In this document: positions 15,771 to 26,207 of the stretch, piece by piece
How positions within the stretch are numbered: the stretch's first letter is position 1
Layout: every line of letters starts with the position of its first letter
NCBI RefSeq assembly: GCF_001427905.1
Contig: NZ_LMEF01000001.1
Span: 62,394 to 126,393 of the forward strand
Reading direction: 5' to 3'
DNA: 64,000 nucleotides
Source of the DNA: Flavobacterium sp. Root420
GTDB taxonomy: Bacteria; Bacteroidota; Bacteroidia; Flavobacteriales; Flavobacteriaceae
Notes under the pieces: generated by a model
Seen by the model: only the letters and a program-made list of their open reading frames with translations
Told to the model about the DNA's origin: nothing
Database searches by the model: none
Program-made: the position numbers and the translations under genes

Positions 15771-17372
15771 TCATTCCTCATACATTTCCATCCACAAACG
15801 AGTTTCCTCAAGATCAAGTTCTTTTTCTATTTTTCGAAAAACTTCTTCATTAACAGCTCCTTGTTTATGCATTAACTCCAGTTTTTCACGCTCTACATTT
15901 AATAAATCAATTTGAAGTTTAGTAAAATCATTAAAAATATCCCCTCCCATTATGTTACCTTTTCCGAAGAAATTAGCCGGAAGTTCTGTCTTCTGTAAAC
16001 GATTAAACTTAACTTCGTATTTACTTTTAATATTGTGAAGTAAATCGTCATTTAGCAAGGAGAAATTATCTTCAATATGAGCAATGGTTTCGGAAACAAT
16101 TACATTTCGAATTTCGTATTCTTCGGCTAAAATGGAATAAGGCTGAAGTTTTAGTTTTTTGATCAGCCACGGAAGTGTTAATCCCTGAATGACCAGTGTA
16201 GAAAGTATCACACAGAAGACCAAATAGATAAGAAGATTACGCAAAGGAAATTCCTCTTTTTCATTTACCATTAAAGGTAGTGCCAAAGCGGCCGCCATCG
16301 AAACCACACCACGCATTCCGGACCAGCCAAAAACAATCATGTTTCGATAATCAAATTCTTCCTTCTGTTTATTTTTTTTACTTAAATATTTTTGCAGTAA
16401 TGTCGAGGGAATTACCCATAGAAAACGCACTATAATAACAACTGCACTAATGCTCGCTCCCCATATAAACAAAGCGTTTCCTGAATAAGTACTGATTCCT
16501 GTAATGATATGACGAAGTTGTAAACCAATTAATATAAAGATTAAACCATTTAAAATACTGGTCAGAATACTCCAGATTGTTCCTGCCATAATACGACTTT
16601 CATGCGTAAAAATAGCGCCTGATCGTGCCGAAAGATAAAGTCCGGTGGTAACTACAGCCAGTACACCGGAACATTCAAAATGCTCTGCAATTAAATACGA
16701 AGCAAAAGGTGTTAAAAGAGTTAATGTAGCCTCAATAATATCATCACAAACAAATTTTTTATGAACAATACTCATCACAAAACCTACTACTAAACCAATG
16801 GCAATACCAAGGGTTGACATAATAAAGAAATTTAAACCTGCCTGCCAAAGCACAAAATTCCCGGCAAGAATTGCCGTCAATGCATATTTATAAGCTACTA
16901 ATCCGCTGGCATCATTAAGTAAACTTTCGCCCTCTAGCAGCGCAATAAGACGTGGATGCAAGCCAAGACCTTTTGTAATAGAGGTGGCCGAAACTGCGTC
17001 AGGAGGTGAAACAATGGCACCAAGCAAAAAGGCCAAAGGCCAGGAGATATCATTTATAAGCGAATGAGCTGCCAATGCCACCGCCACAGTTGTAAACAAA
17101 ACCAAACCCACAGCTGCAAGTGTAATTGGACGAATCGTTTTTTTAAATTCATACCAACTTGTGTACCAAGCAGCGTGGTATAAAAGAGGCGGTAAAAAAA
17201 TAATAAAAACGACTTCAGGATTCAGGGAAATTACCGGAAGACCGGGAATAATGCTGATGATAACACCGCAAAGCACCAAAACGATTGGAATGGGAAAATT
17301 ATATTTTTTACTTAACAGACTTAGAAAAGCAACTCCAAATAGTAACATAATGATTACCGTAATATTTTCCAT
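15771..17372 (-). CDS. CPA1 family Na+/H+ antiporter
   Basis: A 533-residue inner-membrane protein with about twelve hydrophobic segments. The transport core includes LGAIVSPPDAVSATSI with the ion-binding Asp, and SLLNDASGLVAY in the next segment, both characteristic of bacterial NhaP/CPA1 antiporters. A charged cytoplasmic C-terminal tail (about 400-533) follows. Its role is sodium or potassium/proton exchange for pH and salt homeostasis. It is monocistronic, in the same direction as the LacI-type gene but separated by repeats. Confidence 0.92.
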   Translation of the reverse strand: MENITVIIMLLFGVAFLSLLSKKYNFPIPIVLVLCGVIISIIPGLPVISLNPEVVFIIFLPPLLYHAAWYTSWYEFKKTIRPITLAAVGLVLFTTVAVALAAHSLINDISWPLAFLLGAIVSPPDAVSATSITKGLGLHPRLIALLEGESLLNDASGLVAYKYALTAILAGNFVLWQAGLNFFIMSTLGIAIGLVVGFVMSIVHKKFVCDDIIEATLTLLTPFASYLIAEHFECSGVLAVVTTGLYLSARSGAIFTHESRIMAGTIWSILTSILNGLIFILIGLQLRHIITGISTYSGNALFIWGASISAVVIIVRFLWVIPSTLLQKYLSKKNKQKEEFDYRNMIVFGWSGMRGVVSMAAALALPLMVNEKEEFPLRNLLIYLVFCVILSTLVIQGLTLPWLIKKLKLQPYSILAEEYEIRNVIVSETIAHIEDNFSLLNDDLLHNIKSKYEVKFNRLQKTELPANFFGKGNIMGGDIFNDFTKLQIDLLNVEREKLELMHKQGAVNEEVFRKIEKELDLEETRLWMEMYEE

Positions 17373-17609
17373 TTCCTGATTGTTTGTGCGTTATTTGGTT
17401 TATACTTAATTTAGGGACTAATATAATATTTTATGAATTATATACTTTTAGTTGAAAAAATAAATTTCAATTCAATTTAAAGATTTGAAAATCGTTTCTT
17501 AGAAAACAAGATCAGATTACGAGGTTTTCACATCAGAATATTTCGAACATAATCTGTAAAAGTCGGTCAAAAAAAAATTAAATTTGAAACCCAATTCATT
17601 ACTTAAATT

Positions 17610-19961
17610 ATGCTTCAAAAAAGAAATTATCTTTATTTATTCGCCTTATTGGCTGCACTTTTTTTTGCGCCACTCTCCTATTCGCAAACCACTGCAACGC
17701 CAAAAAAAGAAAGCCGCTCCAAATTATTTGAGGAGACAACTACTGACAGTGATTATCTGATGGCAATCGAAAAAGCCGGCGAAGTAATGGAATCTGCTTA
17801 TAATGATGCCGATTTTGATAGCGCTTCCCGTCATTTGTTTGGCGAAATCAAAAGAACCCAAAGTAAACTCGACCTTATTCTAGCAAGTTTGAAAGGTGCT
17901 AATCCAAACGTTCGTAACCAACAAATGTATCATACTGTCCTGCAGGAAATCCAGACGCAATTGGACGAACAAAATACAGCCATCAATCTACGTAACGAAA
18001 ATCTGGAAAAGATTAAAGGCCGATTTATCGAATTACGTAAGGATAAAACGTTGATGGGCTTAATAAAAGACACCATTCGCCGTAAGCAGTTTAAAAAAGA
18101 GTTTGCCAATCTTAGAAAAAAATACCGCAGCACAGACAGCCTGATGACCAAAAATCAGAGTGTTCTAAATGCTAAAAAAAGAATTACCGTACAGCGCAAA
18201 ATTGCTGTTTCCAATGCTTTGATTACAGTTGAAAATAATCTGGAAAAATCCGGAATCAGCATGCTTCATAAGGAATATCCTTTTTTATGGAATTTCAACG
18301 AGTCCATTCCTAAAAAGGTAATAAGACAAAATATCGGTGCCAAAATCGTGATCGAAGAAAGTGTTGCTGCTTATTATTTGAGCTATCGAACAGGCGGTTT
18401 AATTACTTTGCTCTTTTTTATAGGATTGTTGGCCTGGTACATTTCACGTAATATAAAATATCTTAAGGAAAACGGATATGCGGAAAATCTTTCTGATTTT
18501 AATTTTAAATACCTAAATAGAGGCGTTATCATTCCGGCTGCAGTTATTGGACTCAACATTGCTGTTGTCAGCAATTTGTATGCGCCTGCTTTATTTTTAG
18601 AATTGCTTCAACTTTTATTACTCGGATTTTTGACTGTACTCTTTAAAAATAAATGGTCCAAAGTTTCCATGAAAAACTGGCTGTTTCTTTTAGGATTATT
18701 CTTCACGCTATGTTTCCTTGATCTTTTTATCGAAGTTGGATTTTTACAACGTAGTGCCTTTATTATTATCAATATTCTTGGAATCCGTTATGGTTTGGTA
18801 CAAATAAAAACCCTTAAAGATCAATTGTATATCAAAGGTTTCTTTAAATGGGCCAGCATTATTTTTATTGGATTAAATGGATTGTCGATACTGTATAATC
18901 TGTTTGGACGCGTATCGCTTTCTAATATGCTGAGTTTAACTGCTTTTATTTCGCTTACGCAGATTGTAGCGCTTAGCGTATTGTTGAAAATCATTTTAGA
19001 AATCATTATTTTACAAATCTATACGACCCGAATTAAACGCGGTTTCGAAAAGATTTTTGATCACGAAAGTTTATCTGATACACTGAAAAAACCTTTTATC
19101 ATTGTAATCAGTTATATGTGGCTGGTGGTTATTGCTTCCAATTTAAATATTTGGGAATCCCTTCATTCTTCTTTAGGAAACTTATTAACCCATCCGAATA
19201 CTATTGGAAGTATTACTTTCACTTTGGGGAATATTGTACTATTCTTTATTATTATTTGGATTGCCCATCTGCTTCAAAAGTATGTCGCTTATTTCTTTGG
19301 AGAAATTGACGATGAAAATGAAGAAAACGTCAATAAAAGACAACATTCTAAATTACTAATTACCAGACTTATTGTTTTGATTGGCGGTTATCTTTTAGCC
19401 GTTGCCGCTTCAGGAATGCCTTTGGATAAATTAAGTATTTTATTAGGAGCCTTAGGTGTCGGTGTCGGACTTGGCCTTCAGAATGTAGTAAACAACTTTG
19501 TATCGGGTGTGATTTTAATTTTTGATAAACCGATTCAGATTGGAGATGTTATTGAAATTAGTTCCGAATCTGGCCGGGTAAAATCAATGGGATTGCGTAC
19601 CACCAAAATCAACGCCCCAAATGGTGCCGAAATTATTATTCCGAATGGAAATTTATTATCGCAAAACATCACCAACTGGACGTATACGGACAATTTTAAA
19701 TTAGTTGAAGTTTCAATAGACATCAGCGGTGACACCACACCAGAAGATATCAATGCAATAATAATAGAAGCTTTGGAAAATTTAACTTTAGTAAACACTG
19801 TCAAACCGCCTCAAATTTTTTACAATGCTATTTCTGATGAAAAATACAAAGTATTAGTAAAATTCTGGTGCAGCATTTACCGAACCGAAGAAACCATAAG
19901 TTCTGCACGTCAGACTTTATTTAGTAGTTTTAAAGCTAAAGGATTGACTTTTTCTAGTTAA
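17610..19961 (+). CDS. large MscS family mechanosensitive channel
   Basis: A 783-residue protein. A signal peptide (about 1-25, LSYSQTT at its end) leads to a periplasmic coiled-coil region (about 40-245), then many membrane segments (250-600). The MscS core follows: pore helix LLGALGVGVGLGLQNVVNNFVSG and beta domain with FDKPIQIGDVIE and IPNGNLLSQNITNW. It resembles the large MscK/MscM-type members. It would open upon membrane tension to relieve osmotic shock. The start is the ATG that yields the signal peptide. Confidence 0.92.
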   Translation: MLQKRNYLYLFALLAALFFAPLSYSQTTATPKKESRSKLFEETTTDSDYLMAIEKAGEVMESAYNDADFDSASRHLFGEIKRTQSKLDLILASLKGANPNVRNQQMYHTVLQEIQTQLDEQNTAINLRNENLEKIKGRFIELRKDKTLMGLIKDTIRRKQFKKEFANLRKKYRSTDSLMTKNQSVLNAKKRITVQRKIAVSNALITVENNLEKSGISMLHKEYPFLWNFNESIPKKVIRQNIGAKIVIEESVAAYYLSYRTGGLITLLFFIGLLAWYISRNIKYLKENGYAENLSDFNFKYLNRGVIIPAAVIGLNIAVVSNLYAPALFLELLQLLLLGFLTVLFKNKWSKVSMKNWLFLLGLFFTLCFLDLFIEVGFLQRSAFIIINILGIRYGLVQIKTLKDQLYIKGFFKWASIIFIGLNGLSILYNLFGRVSLSNMLSLTAFISLTQIVALSVLLKIILEIIILQIYTTRIKRGFEKIFDHESLSDTLKKPFIIVISYMWLVVIASNLNIWESLHSSLGNLLTHPNTIGSITFTLGNIVLFFIIIWIAHLLQKYVAYFFGEIDDENEENVNKRQHSKLLITRLIVLIGGYLLAVAASGMPLDKLSILLGALGVGVGLGLQNVVNNFVSGVILIFDKPIQIGDVIEISSESGRVKSMGLRTTKINAPNGAEIIIPNGNLLSQNITNWTYTDNFKLVEVSIDISGDTTPEDINAIIIEALENLTLVNTVKPPQIFYNAISDEKYKVLVKFWCSIYRTEETISSARQTLFSSFKAKGLTFSS

Positions 19962-19982
19962 GAGTTGCTACTATAATTATCA

Positions 19983-20013
19983 AAAAAGCGCCTCAATTAT
20001 GAGGCGTTTTCCA
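19983..20013 (+). terminator. terminator after the MscS gene
   Basis: CGCCTCA and TGAGGCG pair around a 4-base loop, with an A-run before and a T-run after. It follows the channel stop codon by about 20 bases. The remaining bases to 20178 show nothing. Confidence 0.75.
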
Positions 20014-20178
20014 TTAGTCATGTTTTTAATAATAGGGATCATAGTGTGGAACTTTAGATCTTTTTCTTTGACTTGTATTTATTATTTTCCAAAATAACAA
20101 CAAACTTCAACTTCAGAATTATTCTTTATACCAATCAGCCAATTTTATCGACCAATAAATGCTTTTCGGCATAAAGAA

Positions 20179-21585
20179 TTATTTCCAGCCTCCGCCTAAA
20201 GCGCGGTACAAATCAACCACCGCTTGTAATTTTTGCAGGTTATCGTTCACACCGCTCAATTGAGCTGCCAAAAGATTTTGCTGCGATGTCAATACATCTG
20301 TATAATTGGTTGCCGAACTATATTCTAAAAGCTGCTGTGTATAATCAACTGCTTTTTCTAGAGCTGCAATTTGTTTTTCTCTTGAATCTTCTTTGTCAGC
20401 CGCCATTTGATAAGCGTACAAAGCATTTGAAACTTCCTGACCGGCCACTAAAAGGCTTTGTTGGAAATTATTATAAGCCTGTACTTGTTGTGATTGCGCT
20501 GTTGTCAATCTCATTTTGTTGATTCCCTGATTGAATAGGGGTTGTGTTAATCCGCCAATTAATGAGTAGAAAACAGAATTGGTAAAGAAATCTGTCAATT
20601 GCAAATTCGAAAATCCACCGCTTGCTGTTAATGTCAAACTTGGATAAAAGTAGGTTTTTGCCATATTCGTCATTTCGAAAGCCGTTCTCAAATTAAATTC
20701 CGCCTGACGGACATCCGGGCGATTTTGCAATAATTGAGATGGCAAACCTATCGCCAGATTCTGCGCAATAACCTGATCTCCTAAAACTCCTCTATCAATT
20801 GGTCCCGGAGCTTCTCCCAACAAAATATGAATTGCATTTTCTATTTCGCGAATATTACGTTTTAAATCCGGAATCAATACTTCTGCAGCGTGCTGGTTGG
20901 CTTCACTTTGTACAACCGCCGCACCGGTAACAATAGCACCTTCTTTTAAATCTTTTATAGTTTGCACGTTTTTGATTCGGCCTTCCAATGTTTCCTCTGT
21001 GATAACCAATTGTTTGTCATAGGCTAATAATAAAAAATAATTATTGGCAATGTCAGCTATCAATTGGGTTTGAACCGCTTGTCTTGCAGCATCCGTACCT
21101 AAATAAGTTGCCAAAGCTGCTCTTTTAGAACTGCTTAATTTTCCCCAAATATCAGCTTCCCAAGACGTACTCAAACCTAATTTATACGTTGTTGTTAAGG
21201 TATTAATATTTATTCCGGGAGGAAAATTCAATCCCGCTTTTGACTGCTTGTTTCGAGTTGCATTAGCATCCAAATTCAAAGTTGGATAATAGGCTAATTT
21301 ACTTTGAACTAAAGAAGCATTAGCCTGTACAATATTTTCAATTGCATTTTTCAGATTTAGATTCTGATCTAATCCTTTTTGGATTAAAGCATTCAGTTTT
21401 TCATCTTTAAAGACAGTTTGCCACGGCATATTCGCAATCGTAGTCGAATCGGCGGAAGCCTGATCACGATACAACTTATCTGTCGAAATCGTTCCGGGAC
21501 GTTCGTACTTTTTGGTAACCGAGCACGCACTTAAAAGTGCGGTTGTCAGTACCAGTACAATATATTTATTTGAACTATGGGTCAT
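20179..21585 (-). CDS. outer-membrane efflux lipoprotein (NodT/OprM type)
   Basis: A 468-residue outer-membrane factor. The signal peptide ends with lipobox LLSACS (Cys21). Two OEP repeats contain the usual TSWEADIWGKLSSSKRAA and QNRPDVRQAEFNL motifs. It forms the TolC-like exit duct of the RND pump encoded just upstream and is the third gene of that operon, 18 bases after the pump gene. Confidence 0.93.
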   Translation of the reverse strand: MTHSSNKYIVLVLTTALLSACSVTKKYERPGTISTDKLYRDQASADSTTIANMPWQTVFKDEKLNALIQKGLDQNLNLKNAIENIVQANASLVQSKLAYYPTLNLDANATRNKQSKAGLNFPPGININTLTTTYKLGLSTSWEADIWGKLSSSKRAALATYLGTDAARQAVQTQLIADIANNYFLLLAYDKQLVITEETLEGRIKNVQTIKDLKEGAIVTGAAVVQSEANQHAAEVLIPDLKRNIREIENAIHILLGEAPGPIDRGVLGDQVIAQNLAIGLPSQLLQNRPDVRQAEFNLRTAFEMTNMAKTYFYPSLTLTASGGFSNLQLTDFFTNSVFYSLIGGLTQPLFNQGINKMRLTTAQSQQVQAYNNFQQSLLVAGQEVSNALYAYQMAADKEDSREKQIAALEKAVDYTQQLLEYSSATNYTDVLTSQQNLLAAQLSGVNDNLQKLQAVVDLYRALGGGWK

Positions 21586-21603
21586 TTCTTCTGAATTAAA
21601 TTA

Positions 21604-24600
21604 TTACTCTTTATGAGCTTCTATCAATTGTATTTCGTCGTCTTCATCTTCATCATCATAATTTTCTTTCGCCGGACCGCTCAATTTTTCCTGTAAAGTC
21701 TGGAAAACAATGAACAATATCGGAATCACAAATACTCCCAAAATGGTTCCGATTAACATTCCACCAACCGCTCCGCTTCCAATCGATTTATTCCCGACAG
21801 CTCCTGCTCCCGTAGCAAACATCAACGGAACAAGTCCCAAGATAAAAGCGAAAGAAGTCATTAAAATTGGTCTTAAACGTGCAACTGCACCTTCAATTGC
21901 AGATTGTACAATTGGCATTCCTTTTCGTCTTCTGCCCAATGCAAATTCGACAATCAAAATACCATTCTTCGCCAGCAATCCAATCAACATGATTAAGGAA
22001 ATCTGCAGGTAAATATTACTGTTCAATTTGAAAATAATCGAGAACAAATAAGCTCCCGCCAATCCAAACGGAATGGAGAATAATACGGCAAAAGGTAAAA
22101 TATAACTCTCGTATTGCGCACTCAGCAAGAAGTAAACAAAAACCAGACATAAGATAAAGATGAAAATTGTCTCACTTCCGGACGCCAATTCTTCACGCGT
22201 TAATCCTGAGAATTCATATCCATAACCAGCCGGAAGATTTTCTGCTGCCACCTCCTGAATTGCCTTAATAGCATCTCCTGAACTAAAGCCCGGATTTGGT
22301 GCTCCGGTAATCGCAATAGACGTAAACAAGTTAAATCTTGAAATCGATTCTGGTCCAAAAACTCTGGTCATTTTTATAAACTCCGTAATTGGCGCCATGT
22401 TTCCCGCACTGTTGCGGACAAATATTTTATTCAGCCCTTCTGTATTTGTACGAAATTCTCGAGAAGCCTGAATCATAACACGATATTGTTTACCGAATTT
22501 ATTGAAATTCGAAGCATACAATCCTCCATAATACCCTTGCATGGTTGATAAAATCGAATTTACGGGAACCCCTGCATCTTTGGCTTTAGCCAAATTAATT
22601 TCCATCATATATTGTGGAAAACCAGGATTAAATGGCGTTGTTGCATATTGTATTTCCGGACGTTTTGATAGCTTTTCTAAAAACTCAGTATTCACTTTGA
22701 AGAACTCTGCTGTTGAGTGACCTCCTTTATCCTGCAATTGAAATTCGAATCCACCACTTTGACCAAATCCCTGAATGGTTGGTGGCGAAATGAAGAAAAT
22801 ATTGGCTTCACGAATACCGCTTGTTTTGGCAAAAAGCTGACCGATTACGTCATTAACACTTAAGTCACGTTTGTCCCAGGTTTCCAGTTTCACGATAACC
22901 ATACTGTAAGCACTACCCGCTCCGGCTGTAAAGTTTTGCCCCACAATACGAAGGGTGTTTTTAACTCCCGGAATTGTGTTGGCAATACTGTCTACTTGTT
23001 TGGCTATTATATCAGAACGTTCCATAGAAGCTGATGGTGGTAAACTGATGTTGGCAAACACGGTCCCCTGATCTTCTGCAGGAACGAAAGCAGATGGCGT
23101 CGTTTTCATCATATAAAACAATCCCGCACTGGCAATAAGAATGGCAGCCAATACAATCCATTTTTTGACAGAAAGGAAACTAACCGAACGTTTGTATCTA
23201 TTGGTTACATTATCAAAGGCTACGTTAAACGAAGTATAGAATCTTTGAATAAAACTTTTATGTTTATGATCGTCAGCATGCGGTTTTAAAAGCAAAGCAC
23301 ATAATGCCGGACTCAAAGTCAAAGCATTAATGGCAGAAAGAATAATCGCAACCGCTAATGTGATACCAAATTGTTTGTAGAATACCCCCGTAGATCCAGT
23401 AATAAACGTTACCGGAATAAATACTGCGGCCATTACAAGTGTGATCGAAATAATCGCTCCGGAGATTTCATCCATAGCATCTATCGTTGCTTTTTTAGAC
23501 GATTTATAACCATGATCCAGTTTGGCATGCACGGCCTCGACGACGACAATAGCATCATCGACGACAATACCAATCGCCAAAACCATCGCAAAAAGGGTTA
23601 ATAAGTTAATCGTAAATCCGAATAAACTCAGGAAGAAAAACGTTCCTACAATTGCTACCGGAACTGCAATCGCCGGAATTAATGTTGATCTGAAATCCTG
23701 AAGAAAAATAAATACAACGATGAAAACCAATATAAAAGCTTCAATCAGAGTGTGAATTACCTTTTCAATAGAAGCATCCAAATTTTCATTAACATCAACA
23801 AGTAGTGTATATTTTACTCCTTTCGGGAAGTTTTTTGCCGCTTCTTCAATTAGTTTTTTAGAGTTGTTGATTACATCACGGGCATTTGATCCGGGGGTCT
23901 GGCTAATCGCCATTGCCGCAGATTCTACACCGTTTGTTTTAATAGTCGAAGCGTAACTTAAAGATCCTAATTCTACTTTGGCAACATCTTTTAGTCGAAG
24001 CATTTGTCCGTTACCAACAGATTTTATGATGATTTCACCAAATTCTTTCTGGCTTGTTAAACGACCTTTATATTTAATTACATATTGAAACGCCTGACCA
24101 CCATTCTCACCAAATTTACCTGGTGCAGCTTCGATATTTTGTTCTGCCAAAGCAGCCGAAATATCACTCGGAATCAGTTTATATTGCTGCATGATATCTG
24201 GTCTTAGCCAGATTCTCATCGAATAATCTTTGGCACCAAAAACAGTTACATCTCCTACTCCAACGACACGCTGAATTTGAGGCACAAGGTTGATCTTAGC
24301 ATAGTTTTGAAGGAAAGTCTGATCGTACGCTTTATCATCACTATATAAAGAGAAAATCAATAAGTTACTACTCTGGCTCTTCGTTACCGTTACACCAGCC
24401 TGAGTTACCTCTACCGGTAATAAACTCGTAGCTCTCGAAACCCTGTTCTGAACGTTAACCGCTGCTAAATCTGGATTGGTTCCTACCTTAAAGAAAATTT
24501 TGATGGAAGCATTTCCGTCGTTTGTTGCTGTAGAAGTCATGTAGGTCATATTCTCTACACCATTAATTTGCTCTTCCAACGGAATTACAATACTTTTCAA

Positions 24601-24771
24601 TACCACATCGGCATTTGCACCGGTATAACTTGCTGAAACGTTTACAGTTGGCGGAGCAATATCAGGATATTGAGAAATAGGCAGCTCAACGAGGCCTAAA
24701 ATACCCAGAATTACGATGATGACCGATATTACTGTAGAAAGTACTGGTCTTTTTATAAATATTTTAAACAT
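21604..24771 (-). CDS. RND multidrug efflux permease (AcrB/HAE1 type)
   Basis: A 1055-residue inner-membrane transporter with the duplicated RND layout: one membrane helix, large periplasmic domain, six helices, and the same again. The proton-relay pair Asp-Asp is present in AIGIVVDDAIVVVEAV, which marks the drug (HAE1) branch rather than the metal branch. The N-terminus MFKIFIKRPVLSTVISVII is typical. The C-terminal tail is very acidic (DDEDEDDEIQ). It exports lipophilic compounds using the proton gradient. It starts 6 bases after the adaptor gene. Confidence 0.95.
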   Translation of the reverse strand: MFKIFIKRPVLSTVISVIIVILGILGLVELPISQYPDIAPPTVNVSASYTGANADVVLKSIVIPLEEQINGVENMTYMTSTATNDGNASIKIFFKVGTNPDLAAVNVQNRVSRATSLLPVEVTQAGVTVTKSQSSNLLIFSLYSDDKAYDQTFLQNYAKINLVPQIQRVVGVGDVTVFGAKDYSMRIWLRPDIMQQYKLIPSDISAALAEQNIEAAPGKFGENGGQAFQYVIKYKGRLTSQKEFGEIIIKSVGNGQMLRLKDVAKVELGSLSYASTIKTNGVESAAMAISQTPGSNARDVINNSKKLIEEAAKNFPKGVKYTLLVDVNENLDASIEKVIHTLIEAFILVFIVVFIFLQDFRSTLIPAIAVPVAIVGTFFFLSLFGFTINLLTLFAMVLAIGIVVDDAIVVVEAVHAKLDHGYKSSKKATIDAMDEISGAIISITLVMAAVFIPVTFITGSTGVFYKQFGITLAVAIILSAINALTLSPALCALLLKPHADDHKHKSFIQRFYTSFNVAFDNVTNRYKRSVSFLSVKKWIVLAAILIASAGLFYMMKTTPSAFVPAEDQGTVFANISLPPSASMERSDIIAKQVDSIANTIPGVKNTLRIVGQNFTAGAGSAYSMVIVKLETWDKRDLSVNDVIGQLFAKTSGIREANIFFISPPTIQGFGQSGGFEFQLQDKGGHSTAEFFKVNTEFLEKLSKRPEIQYATTPFNPGFPQYMMEINLAKAKDAGVPVNSILSTMQGYYGGLYASNFNKFGKQYRVMIQASREFRTNTEGLNKIFVRNSAGNMAPITEFIKMTRVFGPESISRFNLFTSIAITGAPNPGFSSGDAIKAIQEVAAENLPAGYGYEFSGLTREELASGSETIFIFILCLVFVYFLLSAQYESYILPFAVLFSIPFGLAGAYLFSIIFKLNSNIYLQISLIMLIGLLAKNGILIVEFALGRRRKGMPIVQSAIEGAVARLRPILMTSFAFILGLVPLMFATGAGAVGNKSIGSGAVGGMLIGTILGVFVIPILFIVFQTLQEKLSGPAKENYDDEDEDDEIQLIEAHKE

Positions 24772-24777
24772 TTTTTT

Positions 24778-25941
24778 CTATTTTAAATCGGCGTATACCG
24801 TTTCCTGATTCTGATTTTGAGGCTTAATTTCGCTTCCCTCTTTTAAAGAAGCTACTCCTTCTAATACAATTTGATCTCCTGTTTTTAAACCACTGGTAAC
24901 TACATAATAATTACCTGCTGTAATATCTAAAACTGTGATGTTGACATTTTTAGTCTTTCCGTCTTTTCCTACTGTAACAGCAAAAATTTTATCCTGAAGT
25001 TCGAATGTTGCACTTTGTGGAATTAACAGTTTTTCTTTTACTTCGTTTGGAATTCGAATTGTAGTACTGCTTCCGCTTCTGATAATACTTCCTGGATTTG
25101 CAAAACGTGCTCTAAAAGTAACCGAACCTGTTTCTGTATTGATTAAGCCGTTTACAGTTTCAACTCTTCCTTTTTCAGGATAAAGCGAGCCATCTGAAAG
25201 AAGTAATGAAACTTCGGGAATATTCTTGATTTTTTGAGCCAGTGTAGTTCCCGGCGTATCGCCTTGCGTAAAGTTCAAAAGCTTTTTCTCATTTAAGGCA
25301 AAATAAGCGTAAACATTGCCAATACTTGATACTGTCGTTAACGGATCAGCTGTATTGGAACTTACCAAACTTCCTAAACGAAACGGAATTGAACCAACCA
25401 CTCCATTAACCGGGCTTGTTACAGTCGTATATCCCAAATTGGTTTTAGCGTTTACCAAAGCCGCATTTGCCTGCGCTAAAGTAGCCATAGCCGATTCATA
25501 TGTATATTGAGCCGATTCTAAATCGTATTTACTGATAATTCCTTTTTCAACTAAAGGTTTTACTTTATTAACAGCTAATTTTGCAGCGCTTACAGAGGCC
25601 TGGGCACTTTTAATGCTTGCCGATGCAGTTCGAACTTCCTGCTCATATTCCGGAGCACTGATTTTAAACAAAGGCTGCCCCGTTTTTACGACAGCACCTT
25701 CATCTACAAAAATCTTATCGATATAACCTTCAACCCTTGGACGAATTTCTATATTTTGCTGTCCCTGAATACTCGCTGGGAAATCAGTATATAAAGTCGC
25801 TGTTTTAGGTTCTAAAGTAAGTGTTTTATATTCTTTAACTTGTGGTGCTCCGCCAGCCTGAGCTGATTTATCATTTTTATTTCCGCAAGAAGCGATGATA
25901 ACTGAAGCAGCAAGAATGCTTAAAAAAGATTGCTTATCCAT
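24778..25941 (-). CDS. RND efflux periplasmic adaptor lipoprotein
   Basis: A 387-residue membrane-fusion protein. The lipobox is IIASCG (Cys19). The lipoyl halves include IRPRVEGYIDKIFVDEGAVVKTGQPLF and the matching TTVTSPVNGVVGSIPFRLGSLV, separated by a coiled-coil hairpin. It links the RND pump to the outer-membrane factor and is first in the three-gene operon. The 266-base upstream gap is shared with a divergent LytS-type kinase gene; I see no clear consensus promoter there. Confidence 0.93.
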   Translation of the reverse strand: MDKQSFLSILAASVIIASCGNKNDKSAQAGGAPQVKEYKTLTLEPKTATLYTDFPASIQGQQNIEIRPRVEGYIDKIFVDEGAVVKTGQPLFKISAPEYEQEVRTASASIKSAQASVSAAKLAVNKVKPLVEKGIISKYDLESAQYTYESAMATLAQANAALVNAKTNLGYTTVTSPVNGVVGSIPFRLGSLVSSNTADPLTTVSSIGNVYAYFALNEKKLLNFTQGDTPGTTLAQKIKNIPEVSLLLSDGSLYPEKGRVETVNGLINTETGSVTFRARFANPGSIIRSGSSTTIRIPNEVKEKLLIPQSATFELQDKIFAVTVGKDGKTKNVNITVLDITAGNYYVVTSGLKTGDQIVLEGVASLKEGSEIKPQNQNQETVYADLK

Positions 25942-26207
25942 TTTGATGAAATATGAGATTATCTATTTACTAAGGTACAAAAGAACTAAAACTTTTCACA
26001 CAAAATCTTTCCACTAGACGTATAGCAAGATATAATCGATAAACATGCATTGAGAACCGATAAAAGTTGTTTCGTCAAAAAAACGTATTTTTGAGTAAGG
26101 CTCGTCGGCTGTAAAATGGTTTTTATGGATTGTAAATCTCTCTTTAGCGATTGGCTCAAAATTGCATTCGAATAAAATGTAATATTGTCAATAAAAAATA
26201 AATTATA